Shown here: one piece after another, positions 26,676 to 34,023 of the stretch
Position numbering within the stretch: position 1 is the stretch's first letter
How the letters are laid out: each line of letters begins with the position of its first letter
Assembly: GCA_025934075.1 (NCBI GenBank)
Contig: JAICYT010000002.1
Span: forward strand, 1-54,641
DNA from: Gemmatimonadaceae bacterium
Lineage (GTDB): Bacteria; Gemmatimonadota; Gemmatimonadetes; Gemmatimonadales; Gemmatimonadaceae
Length of the DNA stretch: 54,641 nt
Direction: 5' to 3'
The notes under the pieces: model-generated
Databases searched by the model: none
Seen by the model: the letters and a program-made list of their open reading frames with translations, nothing else
What the model was told of the DNA's origin: nothing
Translations under genes and position numbers: made by a program

Positions 26676-27347
26676 ATGCCACCGAAAGCCGTCTCTCGTC
26701 GTCGCAAAGCAGCCAAACCCACTCCCGAGCTCGCCGGCGAGATTTACGATCGCCTCGCGAAACACTACCCCGACGCGCACTGCGCGCTCGACTTCAAGAC
26801 GCCGTTCCAACTGCTCGTCGCGACGATCTTGAGCGCGCAGTGCACGGACAAGCGCGTCAACATGGTCACGCCCGCGCTGTTCAAGCGTTATCGAACGCCC
26901 GGCGCGCTTGCGGCGGCCAAGCCCGAAGAGCTCGAGGGGCTGATAAAGTCGACCGGCTTCTTTCGCAACAAGACGAAGAGCTTGATCGGTATGTCCACCG
27001 CGGCCACGGAGCGTCACGGTGGCAAGATCCCCGACGAGCTCGATGCGCTGGTCAAGCTGCCGGGCGTCGGCCGGAAAACAGCCAACGTCGTGCTCGGAAA
27101 CGCGTACGACAAGAACGAAGGCGTCGTGGTCGACACGCATGTCGGACGCGTGAGTGGCCGCCTCGGCCTGACCAAGGAGACCGATCCGGTCAAGGTCGAG
27201 CAAGATCTAATGAAGATCTTTCCGCGCGACCGCTGGACGATGCTGGCGCATCTATTGATCGAGCACGGGCGCACGATCTGCGAGGCACGACGGCCCAAAT
27301 GCGAGATCTGCTTCCTCAACGACATCTGTCCGTCGTCGCTCGTTTGA
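26676..27347 (+). CDS. nth: Endonuclease III (DNA glycosylase/AP lyase)
   Basis: A 223-residue base-excision repair enzyme that removes oxidised pyrimidines and nicks abasic sites. The helix-hairpin-helix LPGVGRKTAN carries catalytic K134, and VVVDTHVGR carries catalytic D153. The C-terminal [4Fe-4S] cluster motif is intact: C202, C209, C212 and C218 in the spacing C-x6-C-x2-C-x5-C. The basic N-terminal tail (SRRRKAAK) is common. Placement directly after polX suggests a small DNA-repair unit. Confidence 0.97.
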   Translation: MPPKAVSRRRKAAKPTPELAGEIYDRLAKHYPDAHCALDFKTPFQLLVATILSAQCTDKRVNMVTPALFKRYRTPGALAAAKPEELEGLIKSTGFFRNKTKSLIGMSTAATERHGGKIPDELDALVKLPGVGRKTANVVLGNAYDKNEGVVVDTHVGRVSGRLGLTKETDPVKVEQDLMKIFPRDRWTMLAHLLIEHGRTICEARRPKCEICFLNDICPSSLV

Positions 27348-27412
27348 GCGTCGTTCGTCGGTCGGCGAATCGGCTCCTACCGTCTCAGCATCGGCCAACC
27401 TAGCTTTGTGGC

Positions 27413-27874
27413 ATGTCAAAAACCGCCACGTTCGAAACCAACAAAGGCACGATCGTCGCCGAGCTGTACGACAAGGAAGCGCCGCTCACGGTGGCGAACT
27501 TCGAGAAGCTGGCCAACGGGAAGTTCTACGACGGTGTGAAGTTCCACCGAGTGATTCCTGATTTCGTCGTGCAGGGCGGCGATCCGCTCTCGCGCGATCT
27601 GCCCGCCGGCGATCAACGCATTGGTACCGGTGGCCCCGGTTATAAGATCAAGTGCGAGACGGCTGGCAACCCCCGCAAACACGAAGTCGGCGCATTATCG
27701 ATGGCGCACGCTGGAAAGGACACGGGCGGCAGCCAGTTCTTCATGGTGCTCAGCGAAGACAACACGCGGCATCTGAACGGCGTGCACACGGTGTTCGGTA
27801 AGATCACGAAGGGAATCGACGTGATGAAGAAGATCCAAAAGGACGATGTGATGAACTCGGTGCGCGTCGCTTGA
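27413..27874 (+). CDS. Peptidyl-prolyl cis-trans isomerase, cyclophilin type
   Basis: A 153-residue single-domain cyclophilin without a signal peptide, so it is cytosolic. The active-site block is clear: [15 protein letters not shown] with H45, R46, F51 and Q54, followed by [18 protein letters not shown] and the HTVFG strand. The tryptophan found in many eukaryotic cyclophilins is His120 here, as in many bacterial forms, which reduces cyclosporin binding in studied homologues. It catalyses proline isomerisation in protein folding. The ATG at 27413 lies 65 nt downstream of nth. Confidence 0.95.
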   Translation: MSKTATFETNKGTIVAELYDKEAPLTVANFEKLANGKFYDGVKFHRVIPDFVVQGGDPLSRDLPAGDQRIGTGGPGYKIKCETAGNPRKHEVGALSMAHAGKDTGGSQFFMVLSEDNTRHLNGVHTVFGKITKGIDVMKKIQKDDVMNSVRVA

Positions 27875-27908
27875 TCGGCGGCCGCCATACCCGCCTTTCC
27901 CACCTGAC

Positions 27909-28076
27909 ATGACCGCACACGACCACGACCATCACCCACGGGGCACCGACACGAAGGCCGCATTCATGGGCCTCATCATCGGAGCGATCGTTCTTTTCGC
28001 GATCGTGCGCACCATCATCTCGCTGACAAACGCCAGGTACGCGCACGAGCAGCCGGCCGCGACCTCCACCAAGTAG
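27909..28076 (+). CDS. Small single-pass membrane protein with His-rich N-terminus
   Basis: A 55-residue frame from ATG 27909 to TAG 28076. It opens MTAHDHDHHPRGTD, a His/Asp cluster that could bind metal, followed by one hydrophobic helix (about residues 20-42, FMGLIIGAIVLFAIVRTIISL) and a short hydrophilic tail. The regular organisation (polar head, helix, tail) and position 34 nt after the cyclophilin support a real gene, though the ribosome site (CACCTGAC) is weak. Function unknown. Confidence 0.6.
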   Translation: MTAHDHDHHPRGTDTKAAFMGLIIGAIVLFAIVRTIISLTNARYAHEQPAATSTK

Positions 28077-28088
28077 CTCGGCAAGTGT

Positions 28089-28895
28089 CTACAGGTGCTT
28101 CAAGAATCGTTCGCGCGCGTTCAAGAATTCTCGCGTGATGACGACGTGGTCGAGCTCCTCGTACGGAACCTTCTCGATCGGAGCTTTGTCGCAGCTGTAG
28201 ATCACCGCGTCGGGAAAGCCGAGTAGAATCGGCGAGTGCGTGGCGACGATGAATTGCGCGTCTTGCTTCACCATGTCGCCGATCATCGCGATGAGCGCGA
28301 GCTGGCTCTGCGGCGACAGCGGAGCTTCGGGCTCGTCGAGCAGATAGAGCCCGCCAGGAACGAACCGCGCGCTGAACAGCTTGAGAAAGCTCTGGCCGTG
28401 AGAGTTGGCGTCCAGGTCGATGCCGTACCGCCGCTCCATGTCGGCGAGTGAGTTTCTCGCCGGCCCTTTCGCGAGCCCTTTGGCCCAATCCGAGCTGGTC
28501 ACGAACTCCTCATCGACCTGGCGCAGTCGTTCCTGCATCTCGGAACGCAGCTTGGCCAGAGATTTCGTAAAGCCGAAAAAATCCTCGGCGCGAAGAAAGA
28601 ACCCACGCGTCACACGGCGATTCCATGTGAGCTTGAGCGCGCGCGATAGCTCGCGCTGCGCCACGAGCGTGACGTCTCGATCGAGGCTTTCGCTTCCCAC
28701 TGTCGGAAGGTTGGCCGCCGCCGCGATCGCCTCGAGCAGTGTGGATTTGCCCGACCCGTTCTCGCCGACCAGAAAGGTGACGCGGACGCCGAGCTCGAGG
28801 ATGTCCAATGCGCGGATGATCGGAACGCTGAATGGAAAGCGAGCGGCCGCGTCAGGCGGAACGGCACGAAGTGCAATCGATCGGAGGTGAGGCAT
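28089..28895 (-). CDS. SMC/ABC-like ATPase (COG3910-type)
   Basis: A 268-residue ATPase. Walker A is GENGSGKST (44-52), the ABC-like signature region is NSHGQSF, Walker B is LYLLDEPEAPLS with the catalytic Glu, and the switch is ATHSP. Between them is a helical segment (EERLRQVDEEF region). This arrangement fits stand-alone predicted ATPases of the COG3910 kind rather than a transporter subunit; no permease is near. It is convergent with the small membrane protein and starts 12 bp from the divergent kinase gene if that begins at 28908, so the two probably share a promoter region. Physiological role unknown. Confidence 0.83.
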   Translation of the reverse strand: MPHLRSIALRAVPPDAAARFPFSVPIIRALDILELGVRVTFLVGENGSGKSTLLEAIAAAANLPTVGSESLDRDVTLVAQRELSRALKLTWNRRVTRGFFLRAEDFFGFTKSLAKLRSEMQERLRQVDEEFVTSSDWAKGLAKGPARNSLADMERRYGIDLDANSHGQSFLKLFSARFVPGGLYLLDEPEAPLSPQSQLALIAMIGDMVKQDAQFIVATHSPILLGFPDAVIYSCDKAPIEKVPYEELDHVVITREFLNARERFLKHL

Positions 28896-28907
28896 CGGCC
28901 GTATCCT

Positions 28908-30476
28908 ATGTCGTCGACCAGTCGTCTAACAGTGTTTGCCACGCATCACGCGCGGCAGCGCCCTCCCTCGTCTACCCTGCCTGTGAGCGAAGATCGTTAC
29001 CGCTCCGTCGTCGACAATTCGCCGTTCGGCATCTACCGGGTGACGCACGACGGGCGGTTCATTACGGTGAATCCCGCGTTGTGCGCGATGGTCGGATACA
29101 CGGCTGAGGAGTTGTTCGCGTCGAATGCGCTCATGTTGTACAGCGATCCCGAGGATCGCGCGATGTGGCTCGAGAAAATTGACCAGTTGCCGCGCGGGGT
29201 CGCTGTCGACGTGGCGTGGAGGCACAAGGGCGGCTCGCCGATCACCGCTCGAATCTGGGTGTTCGCCCAACGCGATGAGGTCGGGCAACTCTCGTTCATC
29301 GACGGATACGTCGAGGACGTCACGCCGATTCGCGCCACCGAGCAAGCGCTGCGTCAATCGGAAAAGCTTGCGGCGCTCGGACAGCTCGTATCAGGCGTCG
29401 CGCAGGAGTTGAACAATCCGTTGGCCGCGATCCTCCTCTTCACCGAAGACCTGTTGGCCAGCGAGCGGAGTGTCGAGGAGCGCGAGGCGCTCGGCATCAT
29501 CGCACAGCAAGCGCGTCGCTCGCGCGCCATCGTTCGAGATCTGCTGTCGTTCGTACGAGGTCGGGAGGCTGCCCGCGTATCCGTGCCGGTCGAAACGCTG
29601 CTCATCGACATGGCGCGTGCGCTTCAACCTCAGGTGAGCGAGCTCGCCATCGAGCTCCATGTCGATGTGCCGCGTGAGAATGACGTCATTCTCATCGACC
29701 GCTCGAGCATCGAGCAGATTTTGACGAATCTCATCGTCAATGCCGCGCAGGCCACGGGACCAGGCGGAAATATTTGGCTGCGCACGCGTCGCGACGGCGA
29801 CGAGATCTTGTTCGAGGTCGTGGACGATGGCCCCGGCGTGAGCGCCGAGGTCCTGCCTCGCATCTTCGAGCCATTCTTCACGACGAAGCCAATGGGGCAA
29901 GGCACCGGCCTCGGCCTGTCGGTCTCGCTTGGCATCGCGCAACAGCACGGCGGAACGATCGCGGCTGCGAACCGCGATCCGCACGACGGCCCCGGCGCAC
30001 GGTTTACTCTCCGGTTGCCACGCGGCGCGACCACGCGGCCCGTTCCGCGGCCGGCCACGGGTGCTCCGGACCAGGGCGACCGAGCCGATCGGCGCCGGGT
30101 CCTCATCGTCGACGACGAAACGACGATCCGCCGGGCGCTGTCGCGCTACTACACGCGGCGGGGATGGATCGCCACCGAGGCCGAGAACGGAGCTCGGGCG
30201 CTAGAGCGCCTGCTCGACCGGAAGGAGGACTTCGACCTCATCGTCTCCGACATAAAGATGCCTGAGCTGTCCGGCATCGAGCTGCACGCGGCGCTCGAGG
30301 CGCAGCGACCCGAAATGCTCGATCGCGTCGTCTTTTGTACCGGAGAAATGCAGTCCGCCGCCGTGGCCGCGTTCTTCGCCCAGACGGGGCGTCGTGTTCT
30401 GCTCAAACCGTTCGACCTGAAGACGCTCGCGGCAATCTCGGACGAGATTGTGTCATCGGTTGGCGCGCGCTCCTAG
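28908..30476 (+). CDS. PAS sensor kinase-receiver fusion with a Gln H-box
   Basis: A 522-residue cytosolic protein: PAS domain (about 28-140), dimerisation/H-box helix (150-215), HATPase domain (265-372: N-box NLIVNAAQ, G1 VDDGPGV, F-box FEPFFTTK, G2 GTGLGLS) and a receiver domain (396-518) with acidic pair D402/D403, phospho-acceptor D448, T478 and K500. The H-box reads GVAQELNNPL, so the phospho-acceptor His is Q166 (codon CAG at 29403-29405). Either the protein does not autophosphorylate normally or it works as an ATP-binding or phosphatase module. ATG 28887 or GTG 28983 are other possible starts. An HD-domain gene follows after 43 nt. Confidence 0.88.
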   Translation: MSSTSRLTVFATHHARQRPPSSTLPVSEDRYRSVVDNSPFGIYRVTHDGRFITVNPALCAMVGYTAEELFASNALMLYSDPEDRAMWLEKIDQLPRGVAVDVAWRHKGGSPITARIWVFAQRDEVGQLSFIDGYVEDVTPIRATEQALRQSEKLAALGQLVSGVAQELNNPLAAILLFTEDLLASERSVEEREALGIIAQQARRSRAIVRDLLSFVRGREAARVSVPVETLLIDMARALQPQVSELAIELHVDVPRENDVILIDRSSIEQILTNLIVNAAQATGPGGNIWLRTRRDGDEILFEVVDDGPGVSAEVLPRIFEPFFTTKPMGQGTGLGLSVSLGIAQQHGGTIAAANRDPHDGPGARFTLRLPRGATTRPVPRPATGAPDQGDRADRRRVLIVDDETTIRRALSRYYTRRGWIATEAENGARALERLLDRKEDFDLIVSDIKMPELSGIELHAALEAQRPEMLDRVVFCTGEMQSAAVAAFFAQTGRRVLLKPFDLKTLAAISDEIVSSVGARS

Positions 30477-30519
30477 GCGGCGTAAGCAGGACGCAGGGCA
30501 GCCTGTATATTGGTCCGGT

Positions 30520-31164
30520 ATGACCGGCCCAACTCTTCCATCGCGAGCCGACGCGCTCGCCCTGATGCAGGAATTCACCGCCAGCGAGTCGCTGAGGAAG
30601 CACATGCTGGGCGTCGAAGCGGCCATGCGCGCATACGCCGGGCGTTTTGGCGAGGACCCAGAGCGCTGGGGGTTGGCTGGGCTCATTCACGATTTCGACT
30701 ACGAGCGTTATCCGAATGCCACGCACTCGGCGACCGAGGAGCATCCGGCGTGGGGCGTGCGGTTCCTCCGCGAGCGTGGTTGGCCGGAAGACATTCTGCA
30801 AGCGATCCTCGGGCACGCGGCGTATAGTGGCGTCGCGCGTGAGACGCTCATGGCGCGAACGTTGTTCGCCGTCGACGAGTTGTCGGGGCTGATCACGGCG
30901 ACGGCGCTGGTCAAGCCGACGAAGAGCATCTTCGACGTCGACGCGAAGTCGGTGCGAAAGAAGATGAAGGACAAAGCCTTCGCCAAGGGTGTCAACCGCG
31001 ATGACGTGCTGCTCGGCGTACAAGAGATGGGCGCCGATCTGGAGCAGCACATTCAATTTGTGATCGACGCGATGCGCGGCGTTGCGGATGCGATCGGCCT
31101 TGCCGGGGCGCCCGCCACCCCCGCGCCAATGGCGGCGCCCGCTGCCGAGGAGCAGGCCCGCTGA
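30520..31164 (+). CDS. HD-domain phosphohydrolase-like protein
   Basis: A 214-residue protein with an HD fold: H28 in RKHMLG, the doublet H57-D58 in GLIHDFDYER, H75 in EEHPAW and H99 in GHAAYSG, then an Asp in AVDELSG. These are the metal ligands of HD phosphohydrolases. The C-terminus ends in an Ala/Pro-rich tail (about 188-214). Substrate unknown; nucleotides are a common target. The ATG at 30520 is chosen over an open extension to 30448 that overlaps the kinase gene. The 43-nt gap to the kinase-receiver gene is compatible with an operon. Confidence 0.82.
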   Translation: MTGPTLPSRADALALMQEFTASESLRKHMLGVEAAMRAYAGRFGEDPERWGLAGLIHDFDYERYPNATHSATEEHPAWGVRFLRERGWPEDILQAILGHAAYSGVARETLMARTLFAVDELSGLITATALVKPTKSIFDVDAKSVRKKMKDKAFAKGVNRDDVLLGVQEMGADLEQHIQFVIDAMRGVADAIGLAGAPATPAPMAAPAAEEQAR

Positions 31165-31221
31165 GCATCAACGTTTCCCGCGCGTCATCCGTTAGAGAAA
31201 TTGGACACGGGCCACGTTTCG

Positions 31222-31812
31222 ATGACCGCTGCGAACACAATCGAACTGCCGTTCGGCATGTCGTCAGCGACTGACGCCAAACCGGACGAACGAGCGCTTG
31301 TCATCGCGGCGCAGCGCGGGAGTAGCGAAGCTTTTTCGACACTCGTGCGCAATCACCAACGTCGAGCGTACGCCGTCTGTCGCGCGATCGTGCTCACGCA
31401 CGAGGACGCGGAGGACGCGGTTCAGGAAGGTTTCCTCCATGCCTTCAAGGCGCTGGACCGCTTTCTCCCCGACCAACCGTTTGGCGCTTGGCTGTTCCGC
31501 ATCATGGCCAATGCGTCGCTAGACCTGGTGCGGCGGCGGAAAGTCCGCGACGCGGACGAACTGCCGGAAACGGTTCCCATGCCGTTTCGGGATCCGGGTG
31601 AATCGGACGAGCTGCGTCGTCGTCTCAATCAGGCGCTGACGAAGCTCACCGACCGCCAACGATCGGTGATCGTGTTGCACGACGTCGAAGGCTTTACGCA
31701 TGGTGAGATCGGCGGAATGCTGGGCATTCCGGAAGGTACGGCACGATCGGATTTGCATCACGCACGCGCGGCGCTGCGCCGCATACTGAAAGACGTTCGG
31801 AGCGATCTATGA
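31222..31812 (+). CDS. ECF-type RNA polymerase sigma factor
   Basis: A 196-residue extracytoplasmic-function sigma factor. Region 2 covers about residues 37-105 (HEDAEDAVQEGFLHAF, LFRIMANASLDLVRRRK) and region 4 about 132-186 (LTDRQRSVIVLHDVEGFTHGEIGGMLGIPEGTARS) with the helix-turn-helix. A TTG at 31201 extends the frame; the ATG at 31222 is more likely. Its TGA overlaps the next ATG, coupling it to a one-TM protein that is probably its anti-sigma factor. The Spy-like, TolC, adaptor and permease genes follow on the same strand, so I infer that it controls that pump in response to envelope or metal stress. Confidence 0.92.
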   Translation: MTAANTIELPFGMSSATDAKPDERALVIAAQRGSSEAFSTLVRNHQRRAYAVCRAIVLTHEDAEDAVQEGFLHAFKALDRFLPDQPFGAWLFRIMANASLDLVRRRKVRDADELPETVPMPFRDPGESDELRRRLNQALTKLTDRQRSVIVLHDVEGFTHGEIGGMLGIPEGTARSDLHHARAALRRILKDVRSDL

Positions 31813-32171
31813 GCGACATTCGGCTGACTTCCAACGAGGACGACGACGTGGTGCGCGGGCTGCGCTCGTTGTACGCCGCGCCTACTGGCGACGCGTACTG
31901 GAACGAGCTCGAGTCGCGTATCATGGCCCGCGTCGCCGATGTGGAACTGGGTTGGTGGACGGAGCTCGATCGATGGGTTCGCCCGGCGATCAGTGCCGCG
32001 GCCATTCTTCTCGTCGCCGCCGGCATCGCAATGTTCCGCGCGCATCAAGCCGAGGCGGACATCGCCGCCGATAGCATGTTGTCATCGCCTGCCGTCCCGG
32101 TATCGACCGCGATCCGGCCGGCCCTACAAGACGATCGGGAAGCGCGCATCCGCTTCCTGTTCGGCCGCTAA
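31809..32171 (+). CDS. Putative anti-sigma factor, single TM, no zinc finger
   Basis: A 120-residue protein with an acidic N-terminal ~50 residues, one hydrophobic helix (about 59-77, AISAAAILLVAAGIAMF) and a short periplasmic tail. The topology, with a cytosolic N-terminus that could hold a sigma factor, and the 4-bp overlap with the sigma gene point to an anti-sigma role. The HxxxCxxC zinc-binding motif common in such proteins is absent (no cysteine at all), so binding would have to be of another kind. The assignment rests mainly on position. Confidence 0.65.
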   Translation: MSDIRLTSNEDDDVVRGLRSLYAAPTGDAYWNELESRIMARVADVELGWWTELDRWVRPAISAAAILLVAAGIAMFRAHQAEADIAADSMLSSPAVPVSTAIRPALQDDREARIRFLFGR

Positions 32172-32183
32172 CTCGGAGCTTCC

Positions 32184-32576
32184 ATGCAGCGCAGCAAGCA
32201 GCAAGCGCTGATGTTCCTTCTCGGAGCCGTGCTGGTCGGCGGGGCCCTTGGGTTCTCCGCTGCCGGGTACATCAGCCACGAGAAATTCGCGTCGCAATAT
32301 GGTCCGCGCTCCCGGTTCTACGACGAGATGGGATTGTCGTCACAACAGCGCGTGACGCTCGATTCCCTGTCGTTCCAGCAGGACTGCGTGATCAAGACCG
32401 TGCTCGCGCCACAACAGGCCCGTCTCGACTCGATCCGCGGCAGCTTCAAAGCACAGTGGCGCGCCGTGTTCACGAAAGAACAATTGGCAAAGTACGACGC
32501 ACGTCGAAAAGAAATTCAGGCTCGGCGCGAAGCCGAACAGCAAAAGGAGCCCAAGAGGACATGTTCAGGAAATTGA
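32184..32576 (+). CDS. Spy/CpxP-like periplasmic heavy-metal sensor or chaperone
   Basis: A 130-residue protein with an N-terminal membrane anchor or signal (about 9-30, MFLLGAVLVGGALGFSAAGY) and a charged helical body. The pair MGLSSQQRVTLDSL and FTKEQLAKYDARR matches the LTxxQ-type repeats of Spy/CpxP/ZraP-like periplasmic proteins, which sense metal or buffer misfolded proteins. A single Cys occurs in QQDCVIK and another near the C-terminus (TCSGN). GGAG lies upstream of the ATG. It overlaps the TolC gene by 16 nt and follows the putative anti-sigma gene by 12 nt. Confidence 0.75.
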   Translation: MQRSKQQALMFLLGAVLVGGALGFSAAGYISHEKFASQYGPRSRFYDEMGLSSQQRVTLDSLSFQQDCVIKTVLAPQQARLDSIRGSFKAQWRAVFTKEQLAKYDARRKEIQARREAEQQKEPKRTCSGN

Positions 32577-33865
32577 TTGTGCTGCTCGCGGCGCCGGTGG
32601 TTGTCGGCGCGCAGCAGGTGACGGATACCACGCTTCGACCGATCTCGATCACCGAGGCCGTTCGTCTCGCGCGCGAAAACAACGTCTCGAACATCACGGC
32701 GTCCAATGGCGTTCGCAGCGCGACCAACAGTGTGCGCGCCGCGCGCGCCGCGCTCTACCCGACCTTGAACGCGAGCGCGGGCCAGACCAAGAGCGCGGGT
32801 GATCGCCTGGGCCAGAGCGGACAGCTCGTGCCGTTCACGGGAGCCTGGACCTACAACACCGGCTTGACCTCGCAGCTCACGCTATTCGACGCCGGCAAGA
32901 TGTTCGCAGACATCAAGAACCAGCAGGCCAATGTCACGGCAGCGCAAGCCGCCGAGGTGAACACCGAGTTCAATGTCGGGCTTCAGGTAAAGCTGGCGTA
33001 CAATTCTATTCTCGCCGCGAAAGAATCCGAAGGCGCGGCGCGCGCGCAACTCGAGGCCGCGCAGGCGCAGCTGGCCACCTCCATCGCCAAGGTGCAGGCG
33101 GGTGCAGCGAACGTCTCCGATTCACTGCGGAGCGTCGTACAAGTCGGGAACGCGCAGCTCGCATTGCTGACGGCACAGAACACATATCGGGTGCAGAGCG
33201 CGGCGCTGACGCGTCTCGTCGGCACACCGTACTTCGTCACGGCGGATCTCGCGGATACTGTCGAACACCCGGTCGCGCCGGTCGATAGCGCCGCGATCAT
33301 GCAGATGGCGATCACCGGCCCGCCGATTCGCCAATTCGAGGCGCAGGCAGCCGCCGCGTCGGCCGCGGAACGGTCGGCAAAGGCCGCGTATCTGCCGACG
33401 ATTACGGCGAACTTCAACTACAGCGGCAACGGCACGGCTGCGTCGTACGGGTTGAATGGCAATCCATTTCCGTACAGCCGCGGCGTCAGCATCAACTTGA
33501 ACTATCCCATCTTCAACCGATTTACCCGCGAGAACAACGTCGCGACGGCACAGATCAATTTGGAGAATACGCAGGCGCAGGTGAGAGACGCGCGACTCGG
33601 CGCGCAGCAGAACATCATCACCGACATCGCCACGATGCGCAACAACGAAGAGGCGATGCGCGTGCAGGAGCAGAACGTTCGCGCGAGCGAAGAGGATCTT
33701 CGCGTGCAGCAGCAGCGCTACAATCTCGGTGCGTCGACGTTGCTCGACGTGCTCAATTCCCAGACTGCGCTCGTGACCGCCCGCCAGGCCCTGATTCAGG
33801 CTCGCCTCAACTACCGCAACGCGAAAGCCCAGATCGAAGCGGTCATCGGCAAAGACTTGCCGTAA
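32561..33865 (+). CDS. TolC-family outer-membrane efflux channel
   Basis: A 434-residue TolC-like protein: signal peptide (LIVLLAAPVVVGAQ), then two homologous repeats of long coiled-coil helices with the family pattern (ITEAVRLARENN, LYPTLNASAG, and in the second half AAYLPTITANFNYSG and LNYPIFNRF) and a C-terminal helix ending in KAQIEAVIG. It forms a trimeric exit duct across the outer membrane. The ATG at 32561 with GAGG upstream is preferred over an open frame starting at 32456. It precedes the adaptor and permease genes and so is probably the channel of that tripartite pump. Confidence 0.93.
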   Translation: MFRKLIVLLAAPVVVGAQQVTDTTLRPISITEAVRLARENNVSNITASNGVRSATNSVRAARAALYPTLNASAGQTKSAGDRLGQSGQLVPFTGAWTYNTGLTSQLTLFDAGKMFADIKNQQANVTAAQAAEVNTEFNVGLQVKLAYNSILAAKESEGAARAQLEAAQAQLATSIAKVQAGAANVSDSLRSVVQVGNAQLALLTAQNTYRVQSAALTRLVGTPYFVTADLADTVEHPVAPVDSAAIMQMAITGPPIRQFEAQAAAASAAERSAKAAYLPTITANFNYSGNGTAASYGLNGNPFPYSRGVSINLNYPIFNRFTRENNVATAQINLENTQAQVRDARLGAQQNIITDIATMRNNEEAMRVQEQNVRASEEDLRVQQQRYNLGASTLLDVLNSQTALVTARQALIQARLNYRNAKAQIEAVIGKDLP

Positions 33866-33904
33866 GGGCCAAGCTGACTGACGGAAGCACTGGAAGTTCG
33901 GAGC

Positions 33905-33939
33905 GCCGAAGGGCGGGACCGCGAGTTCCGCCCTTCGGC
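33905..33939 (+). terminator. Hairpin between tolC-like and adaptor genes
   Basis: gccgaagggcgg (33905-33916) pairs with ccgcccttcggc (33928-33939), a 12-bp GC-rich stem with an 11-nt loop. A short TTTT run occurs 18 nt later, too far for a classic intrinsic terminator. It may attenuate read-through into the adaptor gene, which begins at 34024 with its own AGGAG site. Confidence 0.5.
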
Positions 33940-34023
33940 CAATCCCGCACCAGCACTTTTCTCCTTCTTCGCGTACACTTGATAGCCGGCCCTCCCCTGG
34001 CCGATTCTAGGAGATACACCCAC

